17,889 bases of DNA from Fidelibacterota bacterium UBA1134 (GTDB lineage: Bacteria; Fidelibacterota; Marinisomatia; Marinisomatales; S15-B10), in the NCBI GenBank assembly GCA_002311975.1, contig DCAL01000042.1, positions 5,132 to 23,020 on the forward strand. Direction: 5' to 3'. The translations under genes were made by a program, and so were the position numbers. The notes under the pieces are model-generated. The model was not told where the DNA came from, did no database searches, and saw only the letters and a program-made list of their open reading frames with translations. This document shows positions 5,953 through 13,794 of this stretch, piece by piece; within the stretch, counting starts at the first letter, position 1, and each line of letters opens with the position of its first letter.

Positions 5953-7967
5953 CACTTGGTGGAAACTACCTCCTTCTTCTGGACCAGCCGCCTTGCCCTG
6001 GCGACCACATTTTCAACATTATAGCCCAGCTTCTGGAGAACGATCGCCCCCGGCGCCGAAGCCCCGAACCTCTCCAGACCAATTACATCTCCCGACTCTC
6101 CCACATACTTGTACCACCCTTGAGGACTCCCCGTCTCCACCGCCAGCTTCGGAACATCAGGCAACAACACAGTCCGCTTGTAGTCATCGGACTGCTCCTC
6201 AAACAGTTCCCACGACGGCATGGAGACTACCGACACCTGCACGCCTTCCTGCGCTAAGTCGCGCTGCGCTTCAACAGCCAGATAAACCTCCGACCCGGTA
6301 GCGATGATGATCAAATCGGGTTCTCCCTCATTCGCCTCGGAAAGGACGTAAGCACCGCGAGGAACGCCATCAGACACGGGAAAACGGTCACGGTTCAAGA
6401 AGGGGAGTTTTTGTCTGGTGAGAACGAGGGCCACCGGACCAGAACGCTCCATGGCGATCCGCCACGCCTCGGTCGTTTCATTGGCATCGGCGGGGCGGAT
6501 GACCGTCAGCCCCGGGATGGCCCGGAGGGACATGAGGTGTTCCACAGGCTGATGGGTGGGACCATCTTCACCAAGCCCCACGCTATCATGGGTAAAGACA
6601 TAAATGACCTTGGTCTGCATCAACGCCCCCAGGCGAATCGCCGGACGCATATAGTCGGAGAAGATAAGGAAGGTTCCCACATACGGACGAACTCCCCCGT
6701 GGAGGGCCAACCCGTTGGCAATGGCGCCCATCGCGTGCTCCCGCACACCGAAGTGAACGTTCGGCCCCCACGTGCCTCGAATCCCGAACACGTCTTTCCC
6801 ATCCTGCATCGTCTTATTCGAAGGCGCCAGATCCGCCGAGCCGCCCACCAAATTGCCCGCTCGCGAGGCGATGGCATTCAATACTTTACCCGATGCGGCC
6901 CGGGTCGCCAGTGGCCCGTCCTCTTCACTGAAAGTAGGTATCCCCTCGTCCCAGTCTGATGGCAGCTCACCACGCATAGCGGCGGCAAACTGTTGCGCCA
7001 GATCGGGATGCTTCTCAGCGTAATTTGCCAGCAAATCCTCCCAATCCTGTTCAGACACACCACCCCTGTCGCCTGCTTGTCCACAGTGCGTCAAAGTCTC
7101 ATCCGGGACATGAAAGGCCGGCTCCAGCGGCCAGCCCAAAGCTTCCTTCGTAGCAATGCTCCCATCTGGACCGAGAGGTTCGCCGTGAGCGGAGGCGGTG
7201 TCTTGTTTTGGACTGCCGTAGCCGATGTGTGTCCGCACCATGATGAGCGACGGTCTTTCGCTCTCGGCCTGGGCGCTGCGGATGGCGGCATCGATGGCAT
7301 CCAGATCGTTTCCGTCCTCCACCCTCTGCACGTGCCAGCCGTAAGCTTCAAAGCGCTTGCCGACATCTTCAGTGAAAGCAAGATCTGTTTCGCCGTCAAT
7401 GGTAATCTTGTTGTCGTCATAGAGGTAGATAAGCTTCCCCAGCCCCCACGTCCCCACCAGAGAGGCCGCCTCTGAGGCCACACCCTCCATGAGGTCACCA
7501 TCGGAGACAATGGCGTAGGTGGTGTGATCTACCACCGCAAATCCATCCCGGTTGAACTTCTCAGCCAGAAACTTCTCCGCCATGGCCATGCCGACGCCGT
7601 TGGCGAAGCCCTGCCCTAAAGGACCGGTGGTGATCTCCACGCTGGCGGTGAGACCGTACTCGGGATGTCCCGGTGTTTTGCTCCCCCATTGGCGGAAGTT
7701 CTTGATCTCCTCTAAGGAAAGGTCGTAACCGAAGAGGTGGAGCAGACCGTACAGCAAGGCAGAACCGTGGCCCGCCGAGAGTACGAACCTGTCGCGGTTG
7801 AACCAGTGAGGATTCTGAGGATTGTGTTTCAGAAACCGTTCCCACAGGACGTAGGCCATAGGCGCCGCTCCCAGAGGCAGACCGGGATGGCCGGACTTTG
7901 CCGCCTCCACGGCGTCCACCGCAAGGAAGCGGAGGGTGTTGATGCTGAGATTGTCCATATCTCTCAT
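5952..7967 (-). CDS. tkt: Transketolase
   Basis: Thiamine-diphosphate enzyme that moves two-carbon ketol units between sugar phosphates in the pentose phosphate pathway, linking glycolysis to ribose 5-phosphate supply. The 671 residues are full length. Visible features: SGHPGLPLGAAPMAYVLW at 25-42 with the active-site His27, DRFVLSAGHGSALLY at 59-73, TPGHPEY with His101, and the cofactor motif SDGDLMEG...DDNKITIDG at 155-192. The central domain has FGVREHAMGAIANGLALHGG and PTHQPVEHL, and the C-terminal domain has the IIATGSEV segment. The ATG at 7967 is used; ATG three codons on (MDNLSINTLR) also fits the family. A 165-base gap separates it from uvrA, with no convincing promoter or terminator. 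Its stop overlaps the next, broken transketolase-like gene. Confidence 0.97.
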   Translation of the reverse strand: MRDMDNLSINTLRFLAVDAVEAAKSGHPGLPLGAAPMAYVLWERFLKHNPQNPHWFNRDRFVLSAGHGSALLYGLLHLFGYDLSLEEIKNFRQWGSKTPGHPEYGLTASVEITTGPLGQGFANGVGMAMAEKFLAEKFNRDGFAVVDHTTYAIVSDGDLMEGVASEAASLVGTWGLGKLIYLYDDNKITIDGETDLAFTEDVGKRFEAYGWHVQRVEDGNDLDAIDAAIRSAQAESERPSLIMVRTHIGYGSPKQDTASAHGEPLGPDGSIATKEALGWPLEPAFHVPDETLTHCGQAGDRGGVSEQDWEDLLANYAEKHPDLAQQFAAAMRGELPSDWDEGIPTFSEEDGPLATRAASGKVLNAIASRAGNLVGGSADLAPSNKTMQDGKDVFGIRGTWGPNVHFGVREHAMGAIANGLALHGGVRPYVGTFLIFSDYMRPAIRLGALMQTKVIYVFTHDSVGLGEDGPTHQPVEHLMSLRAIPGLTVIRPADANETTEAWRIAMERSGPVALVLTRQKLPFLNRDRFPVSDGVPRGAYVLSEANEGEPDLIIIATGSEVYLAVEAQRDLAQEGVQVSVVSMPSWELFEEQSDDYKRTVLLPDVPKLAVETGSPQGWYKYVGESGDVIGLERFGASAPGAIVLQKLGYNVENVVARARRLVQKKEVVSTK

Positions 7968-8132
7968 TAGCTTTCGCGGTAAATCAATGATTGCAAGTTA
8001 CACTCGTATGCTGTGAAAAGTGATAATCAAGACACAGAAAAAATTACCGTCTTCGGAACTATATTCCAATGGATTGCGCTGCCGCCGATCCTGCAGGGCA
8101 GGTACTTAGGTTCTGATGGGAAATGAAGGGAC

Positions 8133-10973
8133 TTACCCCCGCCCGTTCAGCATCGTTTTCAGAAACTGTCCTGTAAAGGAGCCTCTGATCTTGGCTACCT
8201 CCTCCGGCGTCCCTTCCGCCACCACCGTTCCACCGTCATCGCCGCCCTCAGGACCGAGATCAATAATCCAGTCCGCTGTCTTGATGACATCGAGGTTGTG
8301 TTCGATGACGATGACCGTGTTCCCCTTCTCCACTAACCGGTTGAGGACGTTCAGCAGCATGCGCACATCCTCGAAGTGAAGGCCCGTGGTGGGCTCATCG
8401 AGGATGTACATGGTTCGGCCGGTGCCAATCTTTGATAACTCAGACGACAGTTTGACGCGCTGAGCCTCGCCGCCGGAGAGGGTTGTCGCCTGTTGCCCCA
8501 GCCGGATGTAGCCGAGCCCCACATCCTGAAGTGTCTCCAGTCTGCGCTTGACCTGAGGAATATTCTTGAAGAATAACAGCGCCTCATCCACCGACATGCT
8601 GAGAACGTCCGCTATTGTTCTTCCCTTGTAGCCGATCTCCAGTGTCTCCCGGTTATAACGCAACCCGGCGCACTCCTCACACTGAACATAAACGGCCGGC
8701 AAAAAGTGCATTTCAATCTTGATGATCCCGTCGCCCCGGCACGTCTCACAGCGGCCGCCTTTTACGTTGAAGGAAAACCGCCCCGGCTTGTAGCCGCGAA
8801 TCTTCGATTCCTGCAGCCTCGCAAAGAGGTCCCGGATGTGAGTGAACAGACCCGTGTAGGTGGCGGGATTGGACCGTGGCGTCCTGCCGATGGGCGATTG
8901 ATCAATGTCAATAACCTTGTCAAGGTACGCCATCCCCTCAACAGTGTCATACCGCAGCGGATAGGCGCGCTTGCCTTGGAGCTCCCTCCCCAGGATGGGG
9001 TAGAGCGTCTCATTCACCAGAGAGCTCTTGCCCGAACCTGACACGCCCGTGACGCAGATGAACTTCCCCAGAGGAAAGGCGATATCGATAGATTTGAGAT
9101 TATTGCCTTGCGCTCCCAACAGGTTGAGGGTCTTGCCCGAGCCGTTGCGGCGCTCCGGCGGCATCTCGATTTTGCGCTTGCCTGATAGATAGAGCCCCGT
9201 GATGGAATCATCAGCCTTCTCAAGTTCCTGTGGCGTACCTGTAAATATCACCTCACCTCCCGCCTCTCCGGCGCCGGGACCGAGGTCCACCACATAATCA
9301 GCAGACTCAATCGTCTCCCTGTCGTGTTCCACCACCAGTACTGTATTGCCAAGATTTTTCAGCTTCTCCAGCGTGGCGATGAGGCGCTTGTTGTCCCGCT
9401 GATGGAGACCGATGGAAGGCTCGTCCAGAATATAGAGTACGCCCACGAGCTGAGCTCCTATCTGAGTGGCGAGCCTGATACGCTGCGCCTCTCCTCCCGA
9501 CAGTGAGGCCGCACCCCGGTCCAGTGTCAGATAGTCCAAGCCAACATTGATGAGAAACTGCAGTCTTTCTTTGACTTCCTTCAGAACCTGCTTGGCTACC
9601 TTCTTCTGGGTTGCGGTCAGTTTGACTGTTTCGAAGAATTGAGCCACCTCCTTGATGGACCGCCTCGACAGATCACCAATACTCAGTTCTCCGAGGCGGA
9701 CGGCGAGACTCTCCTCCCGCAACCTTGCTCCATCACACAACGGGCAAGCCTGCATACTCATGAACTGTTCGATCCATTCGCGGATACCGGCTGATTTCGT
9801 CTGCGTGTAGCGCCGTTCGAGATTGTGGGTAACGCCTTCAAATCCACCAGACCACTCGCCGGAAAAGCGGTCGGATCTGTAATGCATCTTTACCTTATCC
9901 TTACCCGTTCCCCACAAGAGAACCTCTCTCGCCCGGGACGGCAATTTGTGCCACGGCGTCGTGAAGTTAAATCCGTAATGGGATGCGAGACTCTTCAACA
10001 CGGAGCTGTACCAGCTCCCTCGCGGCTGTTCTCCAAGAGGCGCCACAGCTCCCTGCACCAGCGATTTTCTTTTGTCCGGCACCACCAGATCAGGGTCGAT
10101 CTCCATGCGCGAGCCGAGACCGTCACAAGTCCGGCAGGCGCCGTAGGGCGAGTTGAATGAGAACATCCGCGGAGACAGCTCTTCCATGCTGATCTCACAC
10201 TTCGGACATGCAAATTTTTCGCTGAAGATGTGTTCCTCTTTTGGGAGTTTGTTGATGATAACCAAGCCCGAGCCGATCTTGAGAGCCAACTCCACCGACT
10301 CCGTCAGCCGCTCTTTGCCAAAGGAGCCGTTGGAACTGTCGCCTTCTAGAACAATCCTGTCCACCACGACTTCGATATTGTGCTTCTTGTTCTTGTGCAG
10401 GATTATTCTTTGCGAGAGATTCCGCAGTTTTCCATCAACTCGTACCCGCACGAATCCTTCCCGGGCAACCTCCTTGAACACTTCCTTGAACTGCCCTTTC
10501 CGTCCCCGCACCACCGGCGCCAACACCTGAAGCCTTGACCCTTGCGGAAACTTCAGCACGGCATCAACGATTTGCTGAACCGTCTGCCGCTGGATGGGAT
10601 CACCGCATTTCCAGCAGTAAGGCGTCCCCACACGAGCGTAGAGCAGGCGGAGGTAATCGTGGATTTCTGTAACAGTTCCCACGGTTGAGCGGGGATTTCT
10701 TGAAGCGGATTTTTGCTCGATAGAGATCGCCGGCGACAGGCCTTCAATATAATCCACATCAGGTTTTTCCATGAGGCTCAGAAACTGGCGCGCGTAGGCG
10801 GAAAGGGATTCCACGTAACGCCGCTGTCCTTCTGCGTAGATGGTATCGAAAGCGAGTGACGACTTGCCGGATCCCGACAGTCCGGTGATAACAACAAACT
10901 GGTTTCGCGGGATCTCTACCTGAATGTTCTTCAGATTATGTTCGCGGGCACCGCGAACAACGATGTTTTCCAT
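8133..10973 (-). CDS. uvrA: Excinuclease ABC subunit A
   Basis: DNA damage sensor of nucleotide excision repair; the dimer finds lesions and loads UvrB. The 946 residues match the family (about 940). Two ABC ATPase halves are seen. The first has Walker A GLSGSGKSS at 31-39, a zinc module CPKC...CRTC at 256-283, signature LSGGEAQRIRL at 491-501 and Walker B LYILDEPSIGLHQRD near 513-527. The second has Walker A GVSGSGKSS at 643-651, zinc module CETC...CEEC at 742-768, signature LSGGEAQRVKL at 832-842 and LDEPTTGLH at 858-866. ATG 10973 begins MENIVVRGAREHNL as in relatives and follows GGTGG by five bases; ATG 10985 (MVAPMENI) is possible. The frame is open up to 11108, but no homologous sequence lies there. 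Confidence 0.98.
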   Translation of the reverse strand: MENIVVRGAREHNLKNIQVEIPRNQFVVITGLSGSGKSSLAFDTIYAEGQRRYVESLSAYARQFLSLMEKPDVDYIEGLSPAISIEQKSASRNPRSTVGTVTEIHDYLRLLYARVGTPYCWKCGDPIQRQTVQQIVDAVLKFPQGSRLQVLAPVVRGRKGQFKEVFKEVAREGFVRVRVDGKLRNLSQRIILHKNKKHNIEVVVDRIVLEGDSSNGSFGKERLTESVELALKIGSGLVIINKLPKEEHIFSEKFACPKCEISMEELSPRMFSFNSPYGACRTCDGLGSRMEIDPDLVVPDKRKSLVQGAVAPLGEQPRGSWYSSVLKSLASHYGFNFTTPWHKLPSRAREVLLWGTGKDKVKMHYRSDRFSGEWSGGFEGVTHNLERRYTQTKSAGIREWIEQFMSMQACPLCDGARLREESLAVRLGELSIGDLSRRSIKEVAQFFETVKLTATQKKVAKQVLKEVKERLQFLINVGLDYLTLDRGAASLSGGEAQRIRLATQIGAQLVGVLYILDEPSIGLHQRDNKRLIATLEKLKNLGNTVLVVEHDRETIESADYVVDLGPGAGEAGGEVIFTGTPQELEKADDSITGLYLSGKRKIEMPPERRNGSGKTLNLLGAQGNNLKSIDIAFPLGKFICVTGVSGSGKSSLVNETLYPILGRELQGKRAYPLRYDTVEGMAYLDKVIDIDQSPIGRTPRSNPATYTGLFTHIRDLFARLQESKIRGYKPGRFSFNVKGGRCETCRGDGIIKIEMHFLPAVYVQCEECAGLRYNRETLEIGYKGRTIADVLSMSVDEALLFFKNIPQVKRRLETLQDVGLGYIRLGQQATTLSGGEAQRVKLSSELSKIGTGRTMYILDEPTTGLHFEDVRMLLNVLNRLVEKGNTVIVIEHNLDVIKTADWIIDLGPEGGDDGGTVVAEGTPEEVAKIRGSFTGQFLKTMLNGRG

Positions 10974-11001
10974 GGGAGCCACCATTTTTAAGCCATCCGG
11001 G

Positions 11002-11029
11002 AATTTATTCCTACTCTCGAATGTTTCAA
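11002..11029 (-). promoter_or_regulatory. Candidate promoter for uvrA
   Basis: TTGAAA (complement of 11024-11029) is followed after 16 bases by TAAATT (complement of 11002-11007). That is 5 of 6 and 4 of 6 matches to the sigma-70-type consensus. Transcription would begin near 10995, giving a leader of about 20 bases to ATG 10973. The host's promoter code is unknown. Confidence 0.4.
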
Positions 11030-11097
11030 AAAGGAATCTAGAGGATTTCGCTAGAAAAAACCGGGGGGCTAACTTTCGTCTAAAATCTCGGCTACGA

Positions 11098-11121
11098 CAC
11101 GTAAGCATGATGAATTACGTG
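11098..11121. repeat. Short inverted repeat downstream of the M28 peptidase gene
   Basis: CACGTAA at 11098-11104 and TTACGTG at 11115-11121 form a perfect seven-base stem with a ten-base loop, about 25 bases after the peptidase stop codon. There is no T-run directly after it on the minus strand, so it is at best a weak terminator. It could instead be an operator upstream of uvrA. Confidence 0.3.
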
Positions 11122-11145
11122 ACTACTTTATAAATCAGTCTGTTG

Positions 11146-12945
11146 TTACTCTCTTCTCCTTACGGGCGTAACTTCCAGTTTTACTTCTTCACCGTCACGC
11201 CTCACCACAATAGGAACTGTCTTATCCAGTTCAAGCTCTTGCAGAGCGTACATATAGTCATAAATACTCTTCACTTCCTTGGCCCCCAGCATGATAATGA
11301 TATCACCAGCCTGCAGCCCCCCTTTGTCGGCCGAACTCCCTTCTCTCACCCCAGAAAGCTGCATCCCTTTCACCTCCGTGCCGGCATAGTCAGGAATTGT
11401 CCCCAGCGATACGGCAAATCCTCCGCGGGTCGGCTGTTCCTGCTTCACTTTTATGAAATCCGGCCGGGAAGATCTACTGGTCAGTTCCGCGATTATCTCT
11501 GCCGCAAGCCGGACTACTCTCTCCTCTCCGTCTGCGTTAATAAGATCCCAGTCATCGGACGGCCGGTGATAATTCTCGTGCGTGCCAGTGAAGAGGAAGA
11601 GGACAGGAATATCCTTGAGATAGAACGACTGATGGTCGCTGGATCCGTAGCCCGCATCGTCAAACTTTGGTGAAAGGTCAAACTGTCCGGCCATTTCTGA
11701 CACCATCTCTTTCCAGATAGAAGAGGTGCCGGCGCCGCCGACCACCAGCGTTGTATCTTTCAGCCTGCCGATCATATCCATGTTGACCATGGCAGCCACG
11801 CTCTCCAGCGGGAATGGCGGTTCGTCAGCGAGTGCCGCAGAACCCAAGAGACCTAACTCTTCCGCTCCAAAGGCAGCAAAAACGACGCTCCTTTTCTGAG
11901 GATGTTCACTGAACCACTGCGCCAGTTCCAACAGTCCAGAAGTCCCCGACGCATTGTCATCAGCACCGTTGTGGATGGCCACAGTGTCCGGAGCAAGGGA
12001 GCCTCCGCCGCCCCAGCCGAGATGATCATAATGGGCACCTACCACAACATACTGGTCAGACAGATCAGGATCGGTCCCTTCCACAGCGCCTACAAGGTTG
12101 ACAGATCGCGACGACACTTTCTCCACGGACACCTTCACACTCACGGATGCAGGGATATCGAATGAAAACGGCGTTTGATCCTCATTCATTTTCTTCTGAA
12201 CCTCAGACAAGTCGTGCCTCGCCAGACTGATCAGTTCTTTGGCTCGCTTCTGCGTAACCATCACCACAGGAATGCCAGAATCAGCAAAGCTCTGGTCGTA
12301 CCGCAGTTTCATGAGATAGTTTTCATCTGGATCATCTTCCGGGCCGGTGACAAAGATAACAGCCGAGGCGCCGTTCTCTCTGGCGGTCATCGCCTTGTAG
12401 CGCAAAGCCGCAAATCGGCTGAATTCGCCGTGAGGATTTGTCCCATCGGGAGAATGACGCAGAATTACCACCACTTTCCCGTCAACGTCAACCCCTTCAT
12501 AATCGTGATAGTCCGGATCATCCGCATCGATCCCGTAGCCGGCGAAGACGAGTCTGCCTTCAGCCGATCCGGAGGCAGAGAACCCCACGGGGCGGAAGTC
12601 CTTGTGTAGCTTAAGAGTCTGCGTGCCATCAACGGATTTCACCTCAAGACAATTCCGTCTTCCCAGCTTGACTCCTGAGATGAATTCAAATGAATGACGA
12701 AAGGAACGGCGGGAGTCTCCCATCGGTTTGAGGCCGTAGGAGCGAAACTCGCGCGTAATATAGCGGGCGGCTTTTTTGTCGCCTCTGGTCCCTGCTCTGC
12801 GGCCTTCCAGTTTGTCGGAGGCCAAGTATTTCACGTGCTTTAGTATCTCTTCAGCTGTGATTTCTGTTTCTCCAATGGGGCCCCATGCCGCCACAGCCAG
12901 CGTAAATCCAAATAGCACAAATGGAACACTTCTATGCAGTTTCAT
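11146..12945 (-). CDS. Exported M28-family zinc aminopeptidase with PA and PDZ domains
   Basis: Likely releases N-terminal amino acids from peptides outside the cytoplasm, using two zinc ions. The 599 residues begin with a signal-peptide-like stretch (MKLHRS then hydrophobic to about residue 21). A PA-type insert spans about 115-255. The M28 core carries the metal ligands expected in this family: His305 in GAHYDH, the bridging Asp329 in HNGADDNASG, catalytic Glu362 and ligand Glu363 in FGAEELGLLGS, Asp390 in VNMDMIGR and His460 in ENYHRPSDD. A C-terminal PDZ domain (about 510-595) contains SSADKGGLQAGDII. The ATG at 12945 has AGGA five bases upstream and lies inside the end of the GDPD gene (14-base overlap), so coupled translation is likely. 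The substrate is not evident. Confidence 0.92.
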   Translation of the reverse strand: MKLHRSVPFVLFGFTLAVAAWGPIGETEITAEEILKHVKYLASDKLEGRRAGTRGDKKAARYITREFRSYGLKPMGDSRRSFRHSFEFISGVKLGRRNCLEVKSVDGTQTLKLHKDFRPVGFSASGSAEGRLVFAGYGIDADDPDYHDYEGVDVDGKVVVILRHSPDGTNPHGEFSRFAALRYKAMTARENGASAVIFVTGPEDDPDENYLMKLRYDQSFADSGIPVVMVTQKRAKELISLARHDLSEVQKKMNEDQTPFSFDIPASVSVKVSVEKVSSRSVNLVGAVEGTDPDLSDQYVVVGAHYDHLGWGGGGSLAPDTVAIHNGADDNASGTSGLLELAQWFSEHPQKRSVVFAAFGAEELGLLGSAALADEPPFPLESVAAMVNMDMIGRLKDTTLVVGGAGTSSIWKEMVSEMAGQFDLSPKFDDAGYGSSDHQSFYLKDIPVLFLFTGTHENYHRPSDDWDLINADGEERVVRLAAEIIAELTSRSSRPDFIKVKQEQPTRGGFAVSLGTIPDYAGTEVKGMQLSGVREGSSADKGGLQAGDIIIMLGAKEVKSIYDYMYALQELELDKTVPIVVRRDGEEVKLEVTPVRRRE

Positions 12946-13786
12946 TGGTTCCTGCCGTTTTTCTTACAGCACTATGCATCAGTTCCGGATAGTTAGATAT
13001 AATCCCGTCTGCCCCTTTGCGCAGCAGCCATTCCATGGCAGGCTGACTGTTTACCGTCCACGTGTTAATCTTCATCCCCTTACGATGGGCTAATGTCAAT
13101 GTATAATCATCCAACAAGTGCGCTTCCAGATTAAGCATGTCCGGATGAACAAGGTTGATGAATCTCGGCTTGCGCAATATCTTCGGGACAGTGTTATCAT
13201 CAGTCCAAATGTAGGCGGTGGGAACTCGGCTATCCAATATCTTTATCCTGCCAATCACCAGCGGATGGAAACTTGAAACCATCACCCGCCCATACAAATT
13301 TCTGCGCCGAATGATGTCAGCCACGTATCTGGCGGCTCCAAGATCGAGGGCCCCTGACGCTTTAATCTCTATATTCAGGAGAACATCATCCGGAACGGCT
13401 TCAACAGCCTCCTCCAATAACGGTATCTTTGAGGGAGAGAACTGGGGAAACTTTATCCCGGCATCAATGCTCCTTAACTCATCGAGAGTCATTTTATGGA
13501 TATATCCGAAGCCGTCCGTCTCCCGCTCCAGATCGTGGTTGTGGGAGCAGACAACGTATCCATCCTTCGTGGCTATAACGTCCATCTCGATAGATTTGAG
13601 CCCCGCTTTTACCGCCTGTCTGTAAGACGGCAGTGTGTTTTCCGGAGCAGCCATAGGTGAACCGCGATGACCCATTTTCAGTGGACCGTCTGCGTAGAGA
13701 TGACTCACATCCATGGGGTGCCAGAAGAATAGATGTTTGATCGCCATTGCGGTGATAAAGATGATAATGAGCGCAACTGAAGCCAC
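12932..13786 (-). CDS. Membrane-anchored glycerophosphodiester phosphodiesterase
   Basis: Probably hydrolyses glycerophosphodiesters (deacylated phospholipids) to glycerol 3-phosphate and an alcohol. The 284 residues start with a hydrophobic segment (about 3-22) that would anchor the protein, with the enzyme outside the cytoplasm. GDPD TIM-barrel motifs are all present: GHRG at 39-42, APENT at 47-51, the metal-site Glu67 and Asp69 in IEMDV, His84 in NHDLERETDG, NIEIKA, INTWTVN and GADGIISNYPE. The start is GTG at 13786, eight bases after the penicillin-acylase gene, with a weak AAGAAAAG upstream. An ATG at MAIKHLFF would cut into the anchor. It overlaps the following M28 peptidase by 14 bases, which supports a shared operon. 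Confidence 0.93.
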   Translation of the reverse strand: MASVALIIIFITAMAIKHLFFWHPMDVSHLYADGPLKMGHRGSPMAAPENTLPSYRQAVKAGLKSIEMDVIATKDGYVVCSHNHDLERETDGFGYIHKMTLDELRSIDAGIKFPQFSPSKIPLLEEAVEAVPDDVLLNIEIKASGALDLGAARYVADIIRRRNLYGRVMVSSFHPLVIGRIKILDSRVPTAYIWTDDNTVPKILRKPRFINLVHPDMLNLEAHLLDDYTLTLAHRKGMKINTWTVNSQPAMEWLLRKGADGIISNYPELMHSAVRKTAGTNETA

Positions 13787-13794
13787 GGCTTTTC

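Noticed and set aside
7070..7090. GCTTGTCCAC in tkt as a second copy of the dnaE palindrome
   Set aside because: Only about nine bases match, there is no palindrome around it, and the encoded residues align with normal transketolase sequence.
8041..8060. Terminator-like CCG-AAGA-CGG plus T-run between uvrA and tkt
   Set aside because: The stem is only three base pairs, and the T-run is offset from it by two bases.
10974..11108. N-terminal extension of UvrA from the earlier in-frame start
   Set aside because: The 45 extra residues have no UvrA homology, and the candidate promoter lies inside them; MENIVVRGAREHNL is the family start.
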